64,000 bases of DNA from Poindextera sp036494815 (GCA_036494815.1 DASXNV010000032.1:62001-126000), one strand, 5' to 3'; positions 26,305 to 34,723 are shown, counted from the stretch's first letter. Notes: generated by a model not told the origin, from the sequence alone. Translations and numbers: made by a program.

Positions 26305-26730
26305 ATGGCTCAGGCAGCCTTCCCCAAGGGGCGCAGCGCCCCGCAAGCGCGCAAGAAACCCCAGGCCGCCCGGCCGATGGTCGAACGTCGTCCGCCCTCT
26401 GGTGACCTGATCAACGCCATCCTGCAATATGCCGACGTGCAGCAGCCCATGGGCGGCGGCCGGGTGTTGCTCAGCCTCAGCCCGCGCCGCATCGCCGATC
26501 CGGTGATCTCCGGCCCCCTGGGGCGCGAGGCCGGCCGCCTGTTCGAGGTGTCGGTGGTGTGGGACGAGCGCGAGGACGAGATCTTCCGCATCGTCGACGA
26601 AGCCCAAGGCGGCCAGCTCAGCTTGGTGGAGATGGACGAGGTCGGCGACGAGAGCGCGGCCGAAGACGGCGCTTTCGAACTAACCCCGGCGGCCCTGGCC
26701 TATATCGCGCAATATAGAAGCAAGGGGTGA
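26305..26730 (+). CDS. Conserved hypothetical protein, putative WYL-regulon member
   Basis: A 141-residue soluble protein with no domain I recognise. The first 33 residues are basic and rich in Ala, Pro and Gln, the kind of tail seen in nucleic-acid-associated proteins. The rest is a compact alpha/beta stretch with an acidic part (about 85-125: VWDEREDEI, EMDEVGDESA). The start is set by AAGGAG eight bases ahead of ATG 26305; a longer open frame upstream would cross the promoter element. The gene converges on the WYL regulator 4 bp away, and its promoter is nearly the same as the one before the small membrane gene at 27814. Confidence 0.8.
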   Translation: MAQAAFPKGRSAPQARKKPQAARPMVERRPPSGDLINAILQYADVQQPMGGGRVLLSLSPRRIADPVISGPLGREAGRLFEVSVVWDEREDEIFRIVDEAQGGQLSLVEMDEVGDESAAEDGAFELTPAALAYIAQYRSKG

Positions 26731-26734
26731 AGGA

Positions 26735-27724
26735 TCAGGCGTCGGCGCCATGCGCAGTCAGCGCCCTGCCCAGCTCCTCGATCATGAGCTGGCGCAGGCT
26801 CTCCGGCGCCAGAACCCGCACCGAGGCGCCCCAGCTGAACAGGTGCCAGGCCAGTTCCAGCATGCCGCTGGCGGTGAAGCGGACGATGACCGAGCCGTCG
26901 GCCTGCGGCTCGGTGGTCTGGCTGGGGTGAAAGCGCCAGCGCAGGGCGTCTTCGGCGCGGCCGGGGGCGATGCGCAGGGCCACGTCCTCCTGGCCTCCGC
27001 CCTGATAAATGCCGAACGAACGGTGGGCGAAATCCTGCAGGTCGAACCCTTCCGGCGGCGCGGCGGGGATGTCCAGCAGCTCCAGATCGGCGATCCGGTC
27101 CAGGCGAAAGGTGCGCGGCGCCTCCGATCCAAGCTCGGCGGCCACCAGATAGTTGTTGTGGCCGAACATGATGCCGAACGGCGTCACCGCCCGCCGTTCG
27201 CCGGGCCTTGAGCCGCCGTCATAGCGAAAGCCCAGGGCCTGGAGGGCCATAATGGCGGTGCGGATGGCGGCGATGGTCGCCTCATCCTCGAACGGGCGGG
27301 GACCGGCCTGGACGGCGATGGTTTCGGCCCGCATTAGGGCTTCCACGTCGGGACCGACCCGGCGCAGGGCCGCCCCGCGCATGGCGGAGCGGATCTTGGC
27401 CTCCAGCGAACTCAACGCCTCGGCCCGGGCCGGAGCGTCGGCGCCGCGCAGGGCCTCCGCCGCCTTGCCCAGTTCCACCAGCTCCTCGGTGGTGGGGTTC
27501 TGGAACAGCCGGTCCAGGCCACCGGTGATGCGGAAGCGCTTGCTGGGTGGATCCTCCACCTCCTCCAGATTGGGGAACAGGTCCCACAGGGCGTCGCGCA
27601 TCCGCTCCACCGTGCGCCGCCCAACGCCGATGGCCTGGGCCATCTCGTCCAGGGTCAGTCCCTCGGCGCTGGCGGCCAGTCGGCGGGCGAGGTCGAGCAG
27701 CAGGCCGGCTTTTTCGTGTCTCAT
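26735..27724 (-). CDS. WYL-domain transcriptional regulator (DriD-like candidate)
   Basis: A 329-residue regulator with a winged helix-turn-helix at about residues 20-70 (LTLDEMAQAIGVGRRTVERM), a helical linker, a WYL domain at about 155-225 (FGHNNYLVAAE, FRLDRIADLELLD) and a C-terminal WCX-type extension (about 245-329). WYL domains bind ligands such as single-stranded DNA. This layout and length fit Caulobacter DriD, which activates an SOS-independent damage response, but many WYL paralogues exist. The copy-2 element starts 10 bp upstream of its start codon, so it probably also controls its own gene. Confidence 0.88.
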   Translation of the reverse strand: MRHEKAGLLLDLARRLAASAEGLTLDEMAQAIGVGRRTVERMRDALWDLFPNLEEVEDPPSKRFRITGGLDRLFQNPTTEELVELGKAAEALRGADAPARAEALSSLEAKIRSAMRGAALRRVGPDVEALMRAETIAVQAGPRPFEDEATIAAIRTAIMALQALGFRYDGGSRPGERRAVTPFGIMFGHNNYLVAAELGSEAPRTFRLDRIADLELLDIPAAPPEGFDLQDFAHRSFGIYQGGGQEDVALRIAPGRAEDALRWRFHPSQTTEPQADGSVIVRFTASGMLELAWHLFSWGASVRVLAPESLRQLMIEELGRALTAHGADA

Positions 27725-27733
27725 GAGGCAGCC

Positions 27734-27778
27734 TGCGACCGTTCCTGACGTATCCGCAGCCTAGCGTCTCCTCATTGG
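27734..27778 (+). promoter_or_regulatory. Shared 45-bp promoter/operator element, copy 2
   Basis: Second copy of the element at 26237-26281. It lies in the divergent region between the WYL regulator (start 27724) and the small membrane gene (start 27814), pointing towards the latter. The same TGCGACCGTT, CTGACGTATCC and TCTCCTCATTGG blocks are kept, while the intervening bases differ, which argues for selection on the blocks and not for a recent copy of the whole region. Confidence 0.7.
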
Positions 27779-27813
27779 GCCGCAAGGCCGCCCGTAACCG
27801 GAGATCCAGGACC

Positions 27814-28047
27814 ATGTTACTTCACGCCGTTTTGGCCTGCCTACCCCTGGTACTGGTCGCCGCCACCATCGTCACCGTCCACAGTCTGCCCCGCGCGCTC
27901 CTGCTTCTGGCCTGGACCGCCGCCGTCCTCTGCGGCGCGCACGCGGCGGCCCGGCTGTTCAAGCTTATGCTGGCTGAGCGGGGTGGGTCGGCCGAGGCGA
28001 GGCTGGCTTTGCGAGGGATGGAGCTTTCGGCGATCGGTCCGGTCTGA
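27814..28047 (+). CDS. Small two-helix membrane protein, putative WYL-regulon effector
   Basis: A 77-residue protein with two hydrophobic helices (about residues 3-22 and 27-45), then an amphipathic basic-acidic tail (LFKLMLAERGGSAEAR). I chose ATG 27814, with GGAG ten bases upstream; a TTG at 27775 would lengthen the protein but lies inside the conserved element. It is divergent from the WYL regulator. Size, topology and context recall DidA, a small inner-membrane division inhibitor under DriD in Caulobacter; I cannot show sequence homology. Downstream lies tRNA-Met on the other strand. Confidence 0.72.
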   Translation: MLLHAVLACLPLVLVAATIVTVHSLPRALLLLAWTAAVLCGAHAAARLFKLMLAERGGSAEARLALRGMELSAIGPV

Positions 28048-28056
28048 CTGGTCGTG

Positions 28057-28133
28057 TGGTAGCTGGGGGCGGGATCGAACCGCCGACCTGTGGGTTATGA
28101 ATCCACCGCTCTAACCATCTGAGCTACCCAGCC
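28057..28133 (-). tRNA. tRNA-Met (CAU)
   Basis: The minus strand folds as a 77-nt tRNA: acceptor stem GGCTGGG with CCCAGCT, D arm GCTC...GAGC, anticodon loop TTCATAA, T arm GGCGG-TTCGATC-CCGCC, and an encoded CCA end. The anticodon is CAU. It lacks the unpaired first base pair of initiator tRNA, so it is elongator Met, or an Ile2 tRNA whose C is modified. The anticodon stem closes with an A-C mismatch next to the loop. Confidence 0.95.
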
Positions 28134-28253
28134 GCACGACTGCCGTCGCAGCGAGCGCGGGTTTATAGGGGGATGATCGCCCGGCTTCAAGCGGCTTGGC
28201 GGGACTGCGTCGATCGTGGAGATTGGCGCGGCGTCCGCTGGGGTGATTCCGCC

Positions 28254-29357
28254 ATGATCTATATCGCCACCCAATGCTTCTTTCCGACCGTGGGCGGCAT
28301 CGAGGCGACCATGACCAGCCTGACCGATCATCTGGCGGCTCGGGGGCAGGCGGTGAGGGTGTTTGCTGATGGAGACGCCGAGGACGCGGCGCGCGACCAG
28401 ACCAAACCCTATGTTATCTCGCGCTTTGCCGGGCTGCAGGGCTGGCGGCGCTGGCGCAAGCGGGCGGCGATCGCTGGCGCCATGAAGCGCGAGGCGCCGC
28501 GCGGGGTGTTCGCCGATTCCTGGAAAAGCCTGGACGCCATTCCGCGCGGCCCGGCGCCCGTGGCCATGTTCGCCCACGGCTCGGAATATCCGCAGGCCGA
28601 GGCCGGTTCGGCCGCCAAGCGGGCGCGGATTGTCGCAGCGCTGGAGCGGGCTGACGTGATTATCGCCAATTCCGAATTCACCGCCGAGCGGGTCAAGCCG
28701 TTCCTGAACGGCCGCCTCGAGCGAATCCGCATCCTGCTGCCGCCCATCGAGCCGCAACCGGCGCCCAGCGCCGAGGCGGTGGCCCAGGCCAGCGCGCTGA
28801 TCGGCGGCGGGCCTGTGATCACCACCCTGGCCCGGCTGGAGCCGCGCAAGGGCGTCGACATGACCCTGCGCGCCTTGCCGGCCCTGCTGCGGCGCCATCC
28901 GGGGCTGGTCTATGTGATCGCTGGTGGCGGCGAGGATCAGGAGCGGCTGAAGGGCCTGGCCGAAGAGCTGGGCGTGACGGCCAATGTGCGCTTCGCCGGC
29001 CGGGTCAGTAACGACGTCAGGGCCGCCTTGCTGGCCGCCACCGACATCTTCGCCATGCCCGTGCGCCGCGAAGGCGCCTCGGTGGAGGGATTCGGCCTCA
29101 GCTATGTGGAGGCGGCCTGGTACGGCGCGCCGGGCCTGGCTGGACGCGAGGGCGGGGCCGTGGCCGCGGTGCTGGACGGTGAGACGGGCCTGGTGTGCGA
29201 CGGCGCCGACCCGGCCGCGGTCGAGGCGGCCCTGGGACGTCTGGTCGATGACGAACCTCTGCGCCAACGGCTGGGCGCGGCGGCGGCGGCGCGGGCGCGA
29301 GGCTTCGTCTGGGAGATCCAGATCGCCGACTATCTGGCCCTGGTGGGCGAGGGTTAG
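28254..29357 (+). CDS. Glycosyltransferase family 4 protein
   Basis: A 367-residue GT-B glycosyltransferase. The start at ATG 28254 gives the typical opening strand IYIATQCFFPTVGGIE with the GG(I/V)E acceptor-side motif. Donor-side features are TLARLEPRKGVD (about 206-217), the GGGEDQERLKGLAEELG helix, and EGFGLSYVEA, the E-x7-E motif that contacts the nucleotide sugar. It is retaining and probably cytosolic or membrane-associated, adding a sugar to an envelope lipid or polysaccharide. No other glycan genes are near, so the acceptor is unknown. It overlaps the convergent purC by 4 bp. Confidence 0.88.
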   Translation: MIYIATQCFFPTVGGIEATMTSLTDHLAARGQAVRVFADGDAEDAARDQTKPYVISRFAGLQGWRRWRKRAAIAGAMKREAPRGVFADSWKSLDAIPRGPAPVAMFAHGSEYPQAEAGSAAKRARIVAALERADVIIANSEFTAERVKPFLNGRLERIRILLPPIEPQPAPSAEAVAQASALIGGGPVITTLARLEPRKGVDMTLRALPALLRRHPGLVYVIAGGGEDQERLKGLAEELGVTANVRFAGRVSNDVRAALLAATDIFAMPVRREGASVEGFGLSYVEAAWYGAPGLAGREGGAVAAVLDGETGLVCDGADPAAVEAALGRLVDDEPLRQRLGAAAAARARGFVWEIQIADYLALVGEG

Positions 29358-30325
29358 AAGAACTGCGCCAGAGCGCCGCGAATCCGGTCCAATGGACTGG
29401 TGGTCGCCGGCGGAAACTCAAACCCCTGGCCGGTGATGGTCTCGAAGGCCTGGATATAGACGGCCGCCGTCTCGACGATCACCTCAGGGGGGATGGTCGG
29501 GATCGGATCCTTGTAGGGATCGCACCGGGCCACCACCCAGCTACGCACGAAGTCCTTGTCGAAGCTCTTGGGCGCCTGGCCGGCGGCGAAGCGTTCAGGA
29601 TAGCTCTCGGCGAACCAGAATCGGCTGGAATCGGGGGTATGGATCTCGTCGGCCAGCAGGATGCGGCCCTCGCTGTCGACGCCGAACTCATATTTGGTGT
29701 CGGCCAGGATCAGGCCGCGTTCGGCCGCCAGCTCCTGGCCGCGGGCGAACAGGGCAAGGGCGTAGCGCGACAGGATCTCCCATTGCTCGGCGGTCAGCAG
29801 GCCCTGGGCGATGATCTCGTCAGCGGTCAGGGGTTCGTCGTGGGCGCCATCGAAGGCCTTGGAGGTGGGGGTGATGATCGGGACCGGCAGTTTCTGGTTG
29901 GCGGTCATGCCATCCGGCAGGGAGTGGCCATACATGGTCCGCTGACCGGCCTTGTAGAGGGTCAGGATCGAGGTGCTGGTGGTCCCGGCCAGGTAGCCGC
30001 GCACAACGATTTCTACTGGCAAAATGGTCAGGGTCTGGCCGATCACCACGTTGGGGTCGGGATAGGCCAGGACGTGGTTGGGACAGATGTCCTTGGTCGC
30101 CTCGAACCAGAAGCGCGCGGTCTGGGTCAGGACCTGGCCCTTGAAGGGGATGGCGGCGAGAATCTGGTCGAAGGCGCTGATGCGGTCGCTGGCGATGATG
30201 ATCCGCCGCCCGTCCGGCAGGTCGTAATTGTCCCGCACCTTGCCGCGATAGTGCCTGGGCAGTTCTGGAATGCTGGCGTCGGCCAGAATTTCGCCCGCGC
30301 GGGCCTGCAGGGTGGTGAGATCCAT
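29354..30325 (-). CDS. purC: Phosphoribosylaminoimidazole-succinocarboxamide synthase
   Basis: SAICAR synthase of purine synthesis, 323 residues, the longer type also found in yeast. Recognisable pieces are GKVRDNYDL near the N-terminus, IIASDRISAFD, the VEIVVRGYLAGT strand, LADTKYEFG, and DEIHTPDSSRFW. The last residues contain the IQAFETITGQ helix. It follows the L-2-hydroxyglutarate oxidase-like gene with a single base between stop and start, so both are likely on one transcript, an unexpected pairing. Confidence 0.94.
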   Translation of the reverse strand: MDLTTLQARAGEILADASIPELPRHYRGKVRDNYDLPDGRRIIIASDRISAFDQILAAIPFKGQVLTQTARFWFEATKDICPNHVLAYPDPNVVIGQTLTILPVEIVVRGYLAGTTSTSILTLYKAGQRTMYGHSLPDGMTANQKLPVPIITPTSKAFDGAHDEPLTADEIIAQGLLTAEQWEILSRYALALFARGQELAAERGLILADTKYEFGVDSEGRILLADEIHTPDSSRFWFAESYPERFAAGQAPKSFDKDFVRSWVVARCDPYKDPIPTIPPEVIVETAAVYIQAFETITGQGFEFPPATTSPLDRIRGALAQFF

Positions 30326-30326
30326 C

Positions 30327-31472
30327 TCAGGGCTCCTTCAGGCCGAGGCGGGCGGCCACCTCCTCGCCGATGGCGAGGGAAGAGGTCAGGCCGGGGCTTT
30401 CTATACCGAACAGAGTCACAAGGCCCTCCAGCCCGTGGGCGGAGGCGTCGTCGATTCGAAAATCCGGTTGCGGCTCGCCGGGGCCATGCAGCTTGGGGCG
30501 GATGCCGGCATAGTCGGGGCTGAGCGCGCCGTCGGGCAGGCCAGGCCAGAAGCGGCGGATATAGGCGGCGAAATCGGCCGCCTTGGCCGGATCCACCGTA
30601 TAGTCCTCGGTGTCCACATAGGCGAGATCAGGGCCAAAACGCGCCTGGCCGCCCAGATCCTTGCGATAGTGTACGCCCAGCGCGCCCTTGATCGGCGGCG
30701 GATAGATCAACTGCTGGAACGGCGGCCGGCCGTGCAACACGAAATAAATGCCCTTGCCATAGTGCAGGGCCGGTATGGTCGCCTTGGGAAAGCCCTCGAT
30801 CTGCCCGGCGACATGTTGCGCGCCCAGGCCCGGCGCGGTGACCAGATAACGGCAAGTGAGTTCGGTGGCGTCGGCGCCGCCGGCCCGCACGCGAAACCCG
30901 CCGTCGGGCAGGGGCTCGGCGCCCTCGAAAGGGGTGGAGACCACCACCGCGCCGCCGCGATCCTCGATCTCGCCCTGTAGAGCCAGCATATAGCCGTGGC
31001 TATCCAGCAGGCCGCTTTCCGGCGAGGTCAGGGCCATCACCGCCCTAAGCTCAGGCTCCAGGGCATGGACCTGGGCCGCGCTCAGGGGTGCGATCCCCTC
31101 CACGTCATTGATATGGGACTGCTTTTCGATGGCCTCCAGCCGCTCGATCTCGGCGTCCTCGGTGGCCACCACCAGCTTGCCGCAGCGGGCGTAGTTCACG
31201 CCGTGCATGTCGCAGAAGGCGTACATGGCCCGGCGGCCCTGGACGCACAGGCGGGCCTTGAGCGAGCCGGTGGGATAGTAGAGCCCGGCGTGGATCACCT
31301 CGGAATTGCGCGACGAGACCCCCTGGCCGATCGCCCGCTCTTTTTCCAGCACGGCCACGATCAGGCCGCGCCGCGCCAGGGCGTAGCCGGTGGCCAGGCC
31401 CACGGCCCCGGCGCCCACCACCACTGCGTCGAAATCGAAGGCCGTCGAGGTTTCGCTCAAATCCGATCCCAT
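30327..31472 (-). CDS. FAD-dependent oxidoreductase, L-2-hydroxyglutarate oxidase/dehydrogenase-like
   Basis: A 381-residue DAO-family flavoprotein. The dinucleotide motif VVGAGAVGLATG is at about residues 16-27. Family-specific features of the LhgO/L2HGDH branch are SSRNSEVIHAGLYY, the LVVAT strand, and GIRPKLHGPGEP in the substrate region. It would oxidise L-2-hydroxyglutarate or a similar hydroxyacid and pass electrons to quinone or oxygen. ATG 31472 is preferred to an upstream TTG. It is upstream of purC with a 1-bp gap. Confidence 0.87.
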   Translation of the reverse strand: MGSDLSETSTAFDFDAVVVGAGAVGLATGYALARRGLIVAVLEKERAIGQGVSSRNSEVIHAGLYYPTGSLKARLCVQGRRAMYAFCDMHGVNYARCGKLVVATEDAEIERLEAIEKQSHINDVEGIAPLSAAQVHALEPELRAVMALTSPESGLLDSHGYMLALQGEIEDRGGAVVVSTPFEGAEPLPDGGFRVRAGGADATELTCRYLVTAPGLGAQHVAGQIEGFPKATIPALHYGKGIYFVLHGRPPFQQLIYPPPIKGALGVHYRKDLGGQARFGPDLAYVDTEDYTVDPAKAADFAAYIRRFWPGLPDGALSPDYAGIRPKLHGPGEPQPDFRIDDASAHGLEGLVTLFGIESPGLTSSLAIGEEVAARLGLKEP

Positions 31473-31667
31473 CCGCGCGGGGGTCAAGCTTGTCTGAACC
31501 GCCGCTGATGTCTCACCCGGCCATCAGGATCAAGCAACCTGTTGCGATAGCCCTATCTCACGCCAGGGAAGGATCACCACGCCGCGAAATTATTGGTTGC
31601 GATTCCCGTTGATTCCAGGCTCTTTCCGCACGAACAACCCGGCGAACCGCACTTAGGAGATAAAATC

Positions 31668-32165
31668 TTGCCCGAAACGCTAGACGCGATCGACGCCAAG
31701 ATTCTCGATCTGATCCAGCACAACGCCGCCTTGTCGGTGGCCGAGATCGCCGATCAGGTGGGACTGTCGTCCAGCCCGTGCTGGCGGCGGATCAAGCGGC
31801 TGGAAGACGCCGGCGTGATCCAGCGGCGGGTGACCATTCTGGATCGCGAGAAGCTGGGCCTGGGTTTCGAGGTCTATTGCACGGTCAAACTGACCTTGCC
31901 CACCAAGCAGAACCTGGAGGCCTTCGAGACCGCGGTGGTCAACTGGCCCGAGGTCTCCCAATGCGCCACGGTCACGGGATCGGCCGACTACGAACTGCGC
32001 ATCGTCACCCGCGACATGCACGCCTTCGACGATTTCCTGCGCGACAAGTTGCTCTCCCTGGGGCTGGTGTCCAATATCGAAAGCCGCATTGTCGTGCGCA
32101 GCGTGAAGAACTCGACCGCCGTGCCCCTGCGCCTGGTCAGTCCCCACCTGGAGGACGACAGCTAA
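31668..32165 (+). CDS. Lrp/AsnC family transcriptional regulator
   Basis: A 165-residue Lrp-type regulator. The helix-turn-helix is at about residues 18-43 (LSVAEIADQVGLSSSPCWRR), followed by IKRLEDAGVI, then the RAM effector-binding domain with the TGSADYELRIVTRDM strand. The start is a TTG at 31668 with AGGAG eight bases upstream, which gives the usual short N-terminus; an earlier TTG adds 25 unlikely residues. The pirin gene follows after 18 bp, so the two form an operon. The ligand is probably an amino acid, by family. Confidence 0.9.
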   Translation: MPETLDAIDAKILDLIQHNAALSVAEIADQVGLSSSPCWRRIKRLEDAGVIQRRVTILDREKLGLGFEVYCTVKLTLPTKQNLEAFETAVVNWPEVSQCATVTGSADYELRIVTRDMHAFDDFLRDKLLSLGLVSNIESRIVVRSVKNSTAVPLRLVSPHLEDDS

Positions 32166-32183
32166 GCTTCAAAGGGGTATCCC

Positions 32184-33053
32184 ATGATCGAACTCGTCAT
32201 CGACCAGCGCCGCCGGGACCTGGGCGGGTTCGAGGTGGGGCGGGTCCTGCCCTTCGCCAAGCGTCGCATGGTCGGCCCGTTCGTGTTCTTCGACCACATG
32301 GGGCCGATCGATATGCCTGCCGGGGTCCCGCGCAGCGTTGACGTGCGCCCGCATCCGCACATTGGCCTTTCCACCGTCACCTACCTGTTCGACGGCGAGA
32401 TGCGCCACCAGGACAGTGTCGGCTCAGACCAGGCGATCCGACCGGGCGAGGTCAACTGGATGACCGCCGGGCGCGGCATCACCCATTCCGAACGCTTCGA
32501 TGGCGCCATCCGCGATCATGGCGGGCGCCTGCACGGCATCCAGGCCTGGGTCGCCTTGCCCAATGCCCTGGAAGAGACCGATCCGGCCTTCGCCCATCAC
32601 GCCGGGGCGGACCTGCCTACCTATGAAGGCGACGGCCTATGGGCGCGCCTGATCGCCGGCAAGGCCTTCGGCGCCGAGGCCAAGGTCGAGACCCATTCGC
32701 CGATGTTCTATGTGCATTGGGAACTGCAGGCTGGGGCTAAGGCCGGCTTGCAGCCGGACTATCCCGAACGCGCCGCCTATGTGGCCAAGGGCCTGGTCGA
32801 GGTGGATGGCCATCAGTACCACGCAGGCCAGATGCTGGTCTTCGCACCGGGAGAGACCATTCAGCTCACCGCCGTCGAGCCTTCGACAATCATGCTGGTC
32901 GGCGGCGAACCGGTGGGCGAGCGGTTCCTGTTCTGGAACTTCGTCTCCTCGTCCAAGGACCGTTTGGAACAGGCCAAGGCCGACTGGACCGCCGGCCGCT
33001 TCGTGCTGCCGCCCAATGACCATGACGAGTTCATTCCGCTGCCGGAGGGGTGA
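32184..33053 (+). CDS. Pirin family protein
   Basis: A 289-residue bicupin of the pirin family. The iron-binding site of the N-terminal cupin is readable: HPHIGL (His56, His58), the later His in MRHQD, and the Glu in ITHSER. The C-terminal cupin lacks the ligands, as usual. Pirins act as quercetinase-like dioxygenases or redox-sensing cofactors; the role here is unknown. It is downstream of the Lrp gene by 18 bp, which suggests joint expression. Confidence 0.9.
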   Translation: MIELVIDQRRRDLGGFEVGRVLPFAKRRMVGPFVFFDHMGPIDMPAGVPRSVDVRPHPHIGLSTVTYLFDGEMRHQDSVGSDQAIRPGEVNWMTAGRGITHSERFDGAIRDHGGRLHGIQAWVALPNALEETDPAFAHHAGADLPTYEGDGLWARLIAGKAFGAEAKVETHSPMFYVHWELQAGAKAGLQPDYPERAAYVAKGLVEVDGHQYHAGQMLVFAPGETIQLTAVEPSTIMLVGGEPVGERFLFWNFVSSSKDRLEQAKADWTAGRFVLPPNDHDEFIPLPEG

Positions 33054-33060
33054 CCGGCGC

Positions 33061-33429
33061 CTAGAACGGCAGCTGCGAGGTCTCAACCAACGCGGCCGCC
33101 TCCGGCTCCACCCGCTGGCAGGCGCCCCGCACATGGGTAGAGCTCGTCGAGATCACCTTGCAGACCACGGTTTGGGCGAACAGGCTCTGGGCCGCCCCGC
33201 TTCGGTGAGCCGTGGCGTAGTTCAGTCGGACAGCCAGCCACTGTTCCGGCAGCGGCCCAAGGGCGACGCAGACTGTGTATGCGTCGATGACCTGCAGCAC
33301 AGGGCCGCGGATGGTCGCCCCTGCCGCGGGCGGGCTGGCGCCGCAGGGAACCGTCGATCGCGCCGCTGCGGACCCGCCCCCAAGGGCGAACAGCAGGGCG
33401 AAGATGGCCACGCTGGCGTTGCGGATCAT
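33061..33429 (-). CDS. Small exported protein, SNase-like
   Basis: A 122-residue protein with a signal peptide (MIRNASVAIFALLFALGG, cleavage near SAAA-R). The mature part contains VLQVIDAYTVCVALGP and WLAVRLNYA, which resemble the first strands of staphylococcal-nuclease folds (V-x-DGDT and VRL), but the catalytic Asp/Arg/Glu set is not kept, so it is likely not a nuclease. Cysteines at the start and end of the mature region could form a disulfide. Its end is 7 bp from the pirin stop. The start was chosen for the signal peptide. Confidence 0.68.
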   Translation of the reverse strand: MIRNASVAIFALLFALGGGSAAARSTVPCGASPPAAGATIRGPVLQVIDAYTVCVALGPLPEQWLAVRLNYATAHRSGAAQSLFAQTVVCKVISTSSTHVRGACQRVEPEAAALVETSQLPF

Positions 33430-33629
33430 GACGGGCCGCGACTCTCGGTTGGCGCGATTTCGGGCGCACGAGCGCGCCACGAGCCCGTCGCTGCATAAAC
33501 CGCGCCGGGATCACGAAAGATCGCTGGGTTTCCAGGTTAAGCGGTCGCCGGCGCCACTTTCGCCGCGCGATGGCTGCTCCTCGCATGGATCCGAGCCCAG
33601 GCTCTATGACCGAAGTCACAGGGGGGTGT

Positions 33630-34664
33630 TCACAATCCCAGCCGCGCGGCCTTGAGAAACACGCTGGGCAATCCCTCAAGGTCCGCCCACGCCGACCACA
33701 CGACGCCCTCGATCTCTGCGTCGCCCTCGGCGCGCCACACCGCCAAGGTCAGAGCGAAATGGGTGAAGACGTGCTCGATCTCACCCGCCTCGCGCCATGT
33801 GAGCGGGGCGGGGGCGGCGGCGGCGATCTCGCCCACGCTCCATGGCTTGGCCCGCCACTCGGTGGTGGGCAGGCCCAGCATGCCGCCCAGCAAGCCCTTG
33901 GGCGGGCGCCGCACCAACCCGATCCGGCGGCCGCGCGTGATCAGGAAGGCGGCGCCATGGCGGCGAGGGCGGTCCGCCTTGGGCGTCTTGCGCGGATAGG
34001 ACTGCGGATCGGCTTTCGCCAGGGCTGCGCAGGCGCTGGCGAGCGGGCAAAGCTGGCATAACGGCGCCTTGGGCCGGCATATCGTGGCCCCCAGGTCCAT
34101 TAGCGCCTGGGCCCAGTCCCCGGGTCGATCGCCCGTCACCAGATCCGCCGCCAGCGTCTTCAACTGCAGCTTGGCGTCCGGCAGGGGCGCCTCGACGGCA
34201 TGGAGCCGGGCCATCACCCGCTCCACATTGCCATCCACCACATTGGCCGCCTGGTCATAGGCGATGGCCGCCACCGCCGCGGCTGTATAGGCGCCAACAC
34301 CAGGCAGGGCGCGCAGGCCCGCCTCGTCGCCCGGAAACACGCCGCCATGCTCGCCGGCCACCGCCCGGGCGCAGGCCAAGAGGTTGCGGGCGCGGGCGTA
34401 GTAGCCAAGCCCGGCCCAGGCGGCCATCACCTCGGCGTCGGGCGCCGCGGCCAGGGCGGTGACCGTCGGCCAGCGTTGCAGGAATTTGAGGAAATAGGGC
34501 GTGGCGTGCGGCACGGTGGTCTGCTGCAGCATCACTTCTGACAGCCAGACCCGATAGGGATCGGCCCTTCGGGTCTCGCCCGGCCCGACGCGCCAGGGCA
34601 GGGTGCGGGCGTTCTTATCATACCAGGTCAGCAGGCGACGGCGGATCTGGGCTTTGGCGGGCAT
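33630..34664 (-). CDS. mutY: A/G-specific adenine DNA glycosylase
   Basis: MutY removes adenine mispaired with 8-oxoguanine. The 344-residue protein has the catalytic Glu43 (SEVMLQQTTV), the helix-hairpin-helix LPGVGAYTAAA (120-130), catalytic Asp144 (VVDGNVERV), and a 4Fe-4S cluster of Cys196, 203, 206 and 212 with the normal C-x6-C-x2-C-x5-C spacing. The C-terminal NUDIX-like domain (about 235-344) recognises 8-oxoG. It is divergent from the dciA-like gene, a linkage found in related alphaproteobacteria as far as I recall. Confidence 0.95.
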   Translation of the reverse strand: MPAKAQIRRRLLTWYDKNARTLPWRVGPGETRRADPYRVWLSEVMLQQTTVPHATPYFLKFLQRWPTVTALAAAPDAEVMAAWAGLGYYARARNLLACARAVAGEHGGVFPGDEAGLRALPGVGAYTAAAVAAIAYDQAANVVDGNVERVMARLHAVEAPLPDAKLQLKTLAADLVTGDRPGDWAQALMDLGATICRPKAPLCQLCPLASACAALAKADPQSYPRKTPKADRPRRHGAAFLITRGRRIGLVRRPPKGLLGGMLGLPTTEWRAKPWSVGEIAAAAPAPLTWREAGEIEHVFTHFALTLAVWRAEGDAEIEGVVWSAWADLEGLPSVFLKAARLGL

Positions 34665-34723
34665 CTAATCCTTGAGCGTTCTGTGGCGAGACTCGCCGCG
34701 GGTCAGCAGCTATCCTGTCCCAC

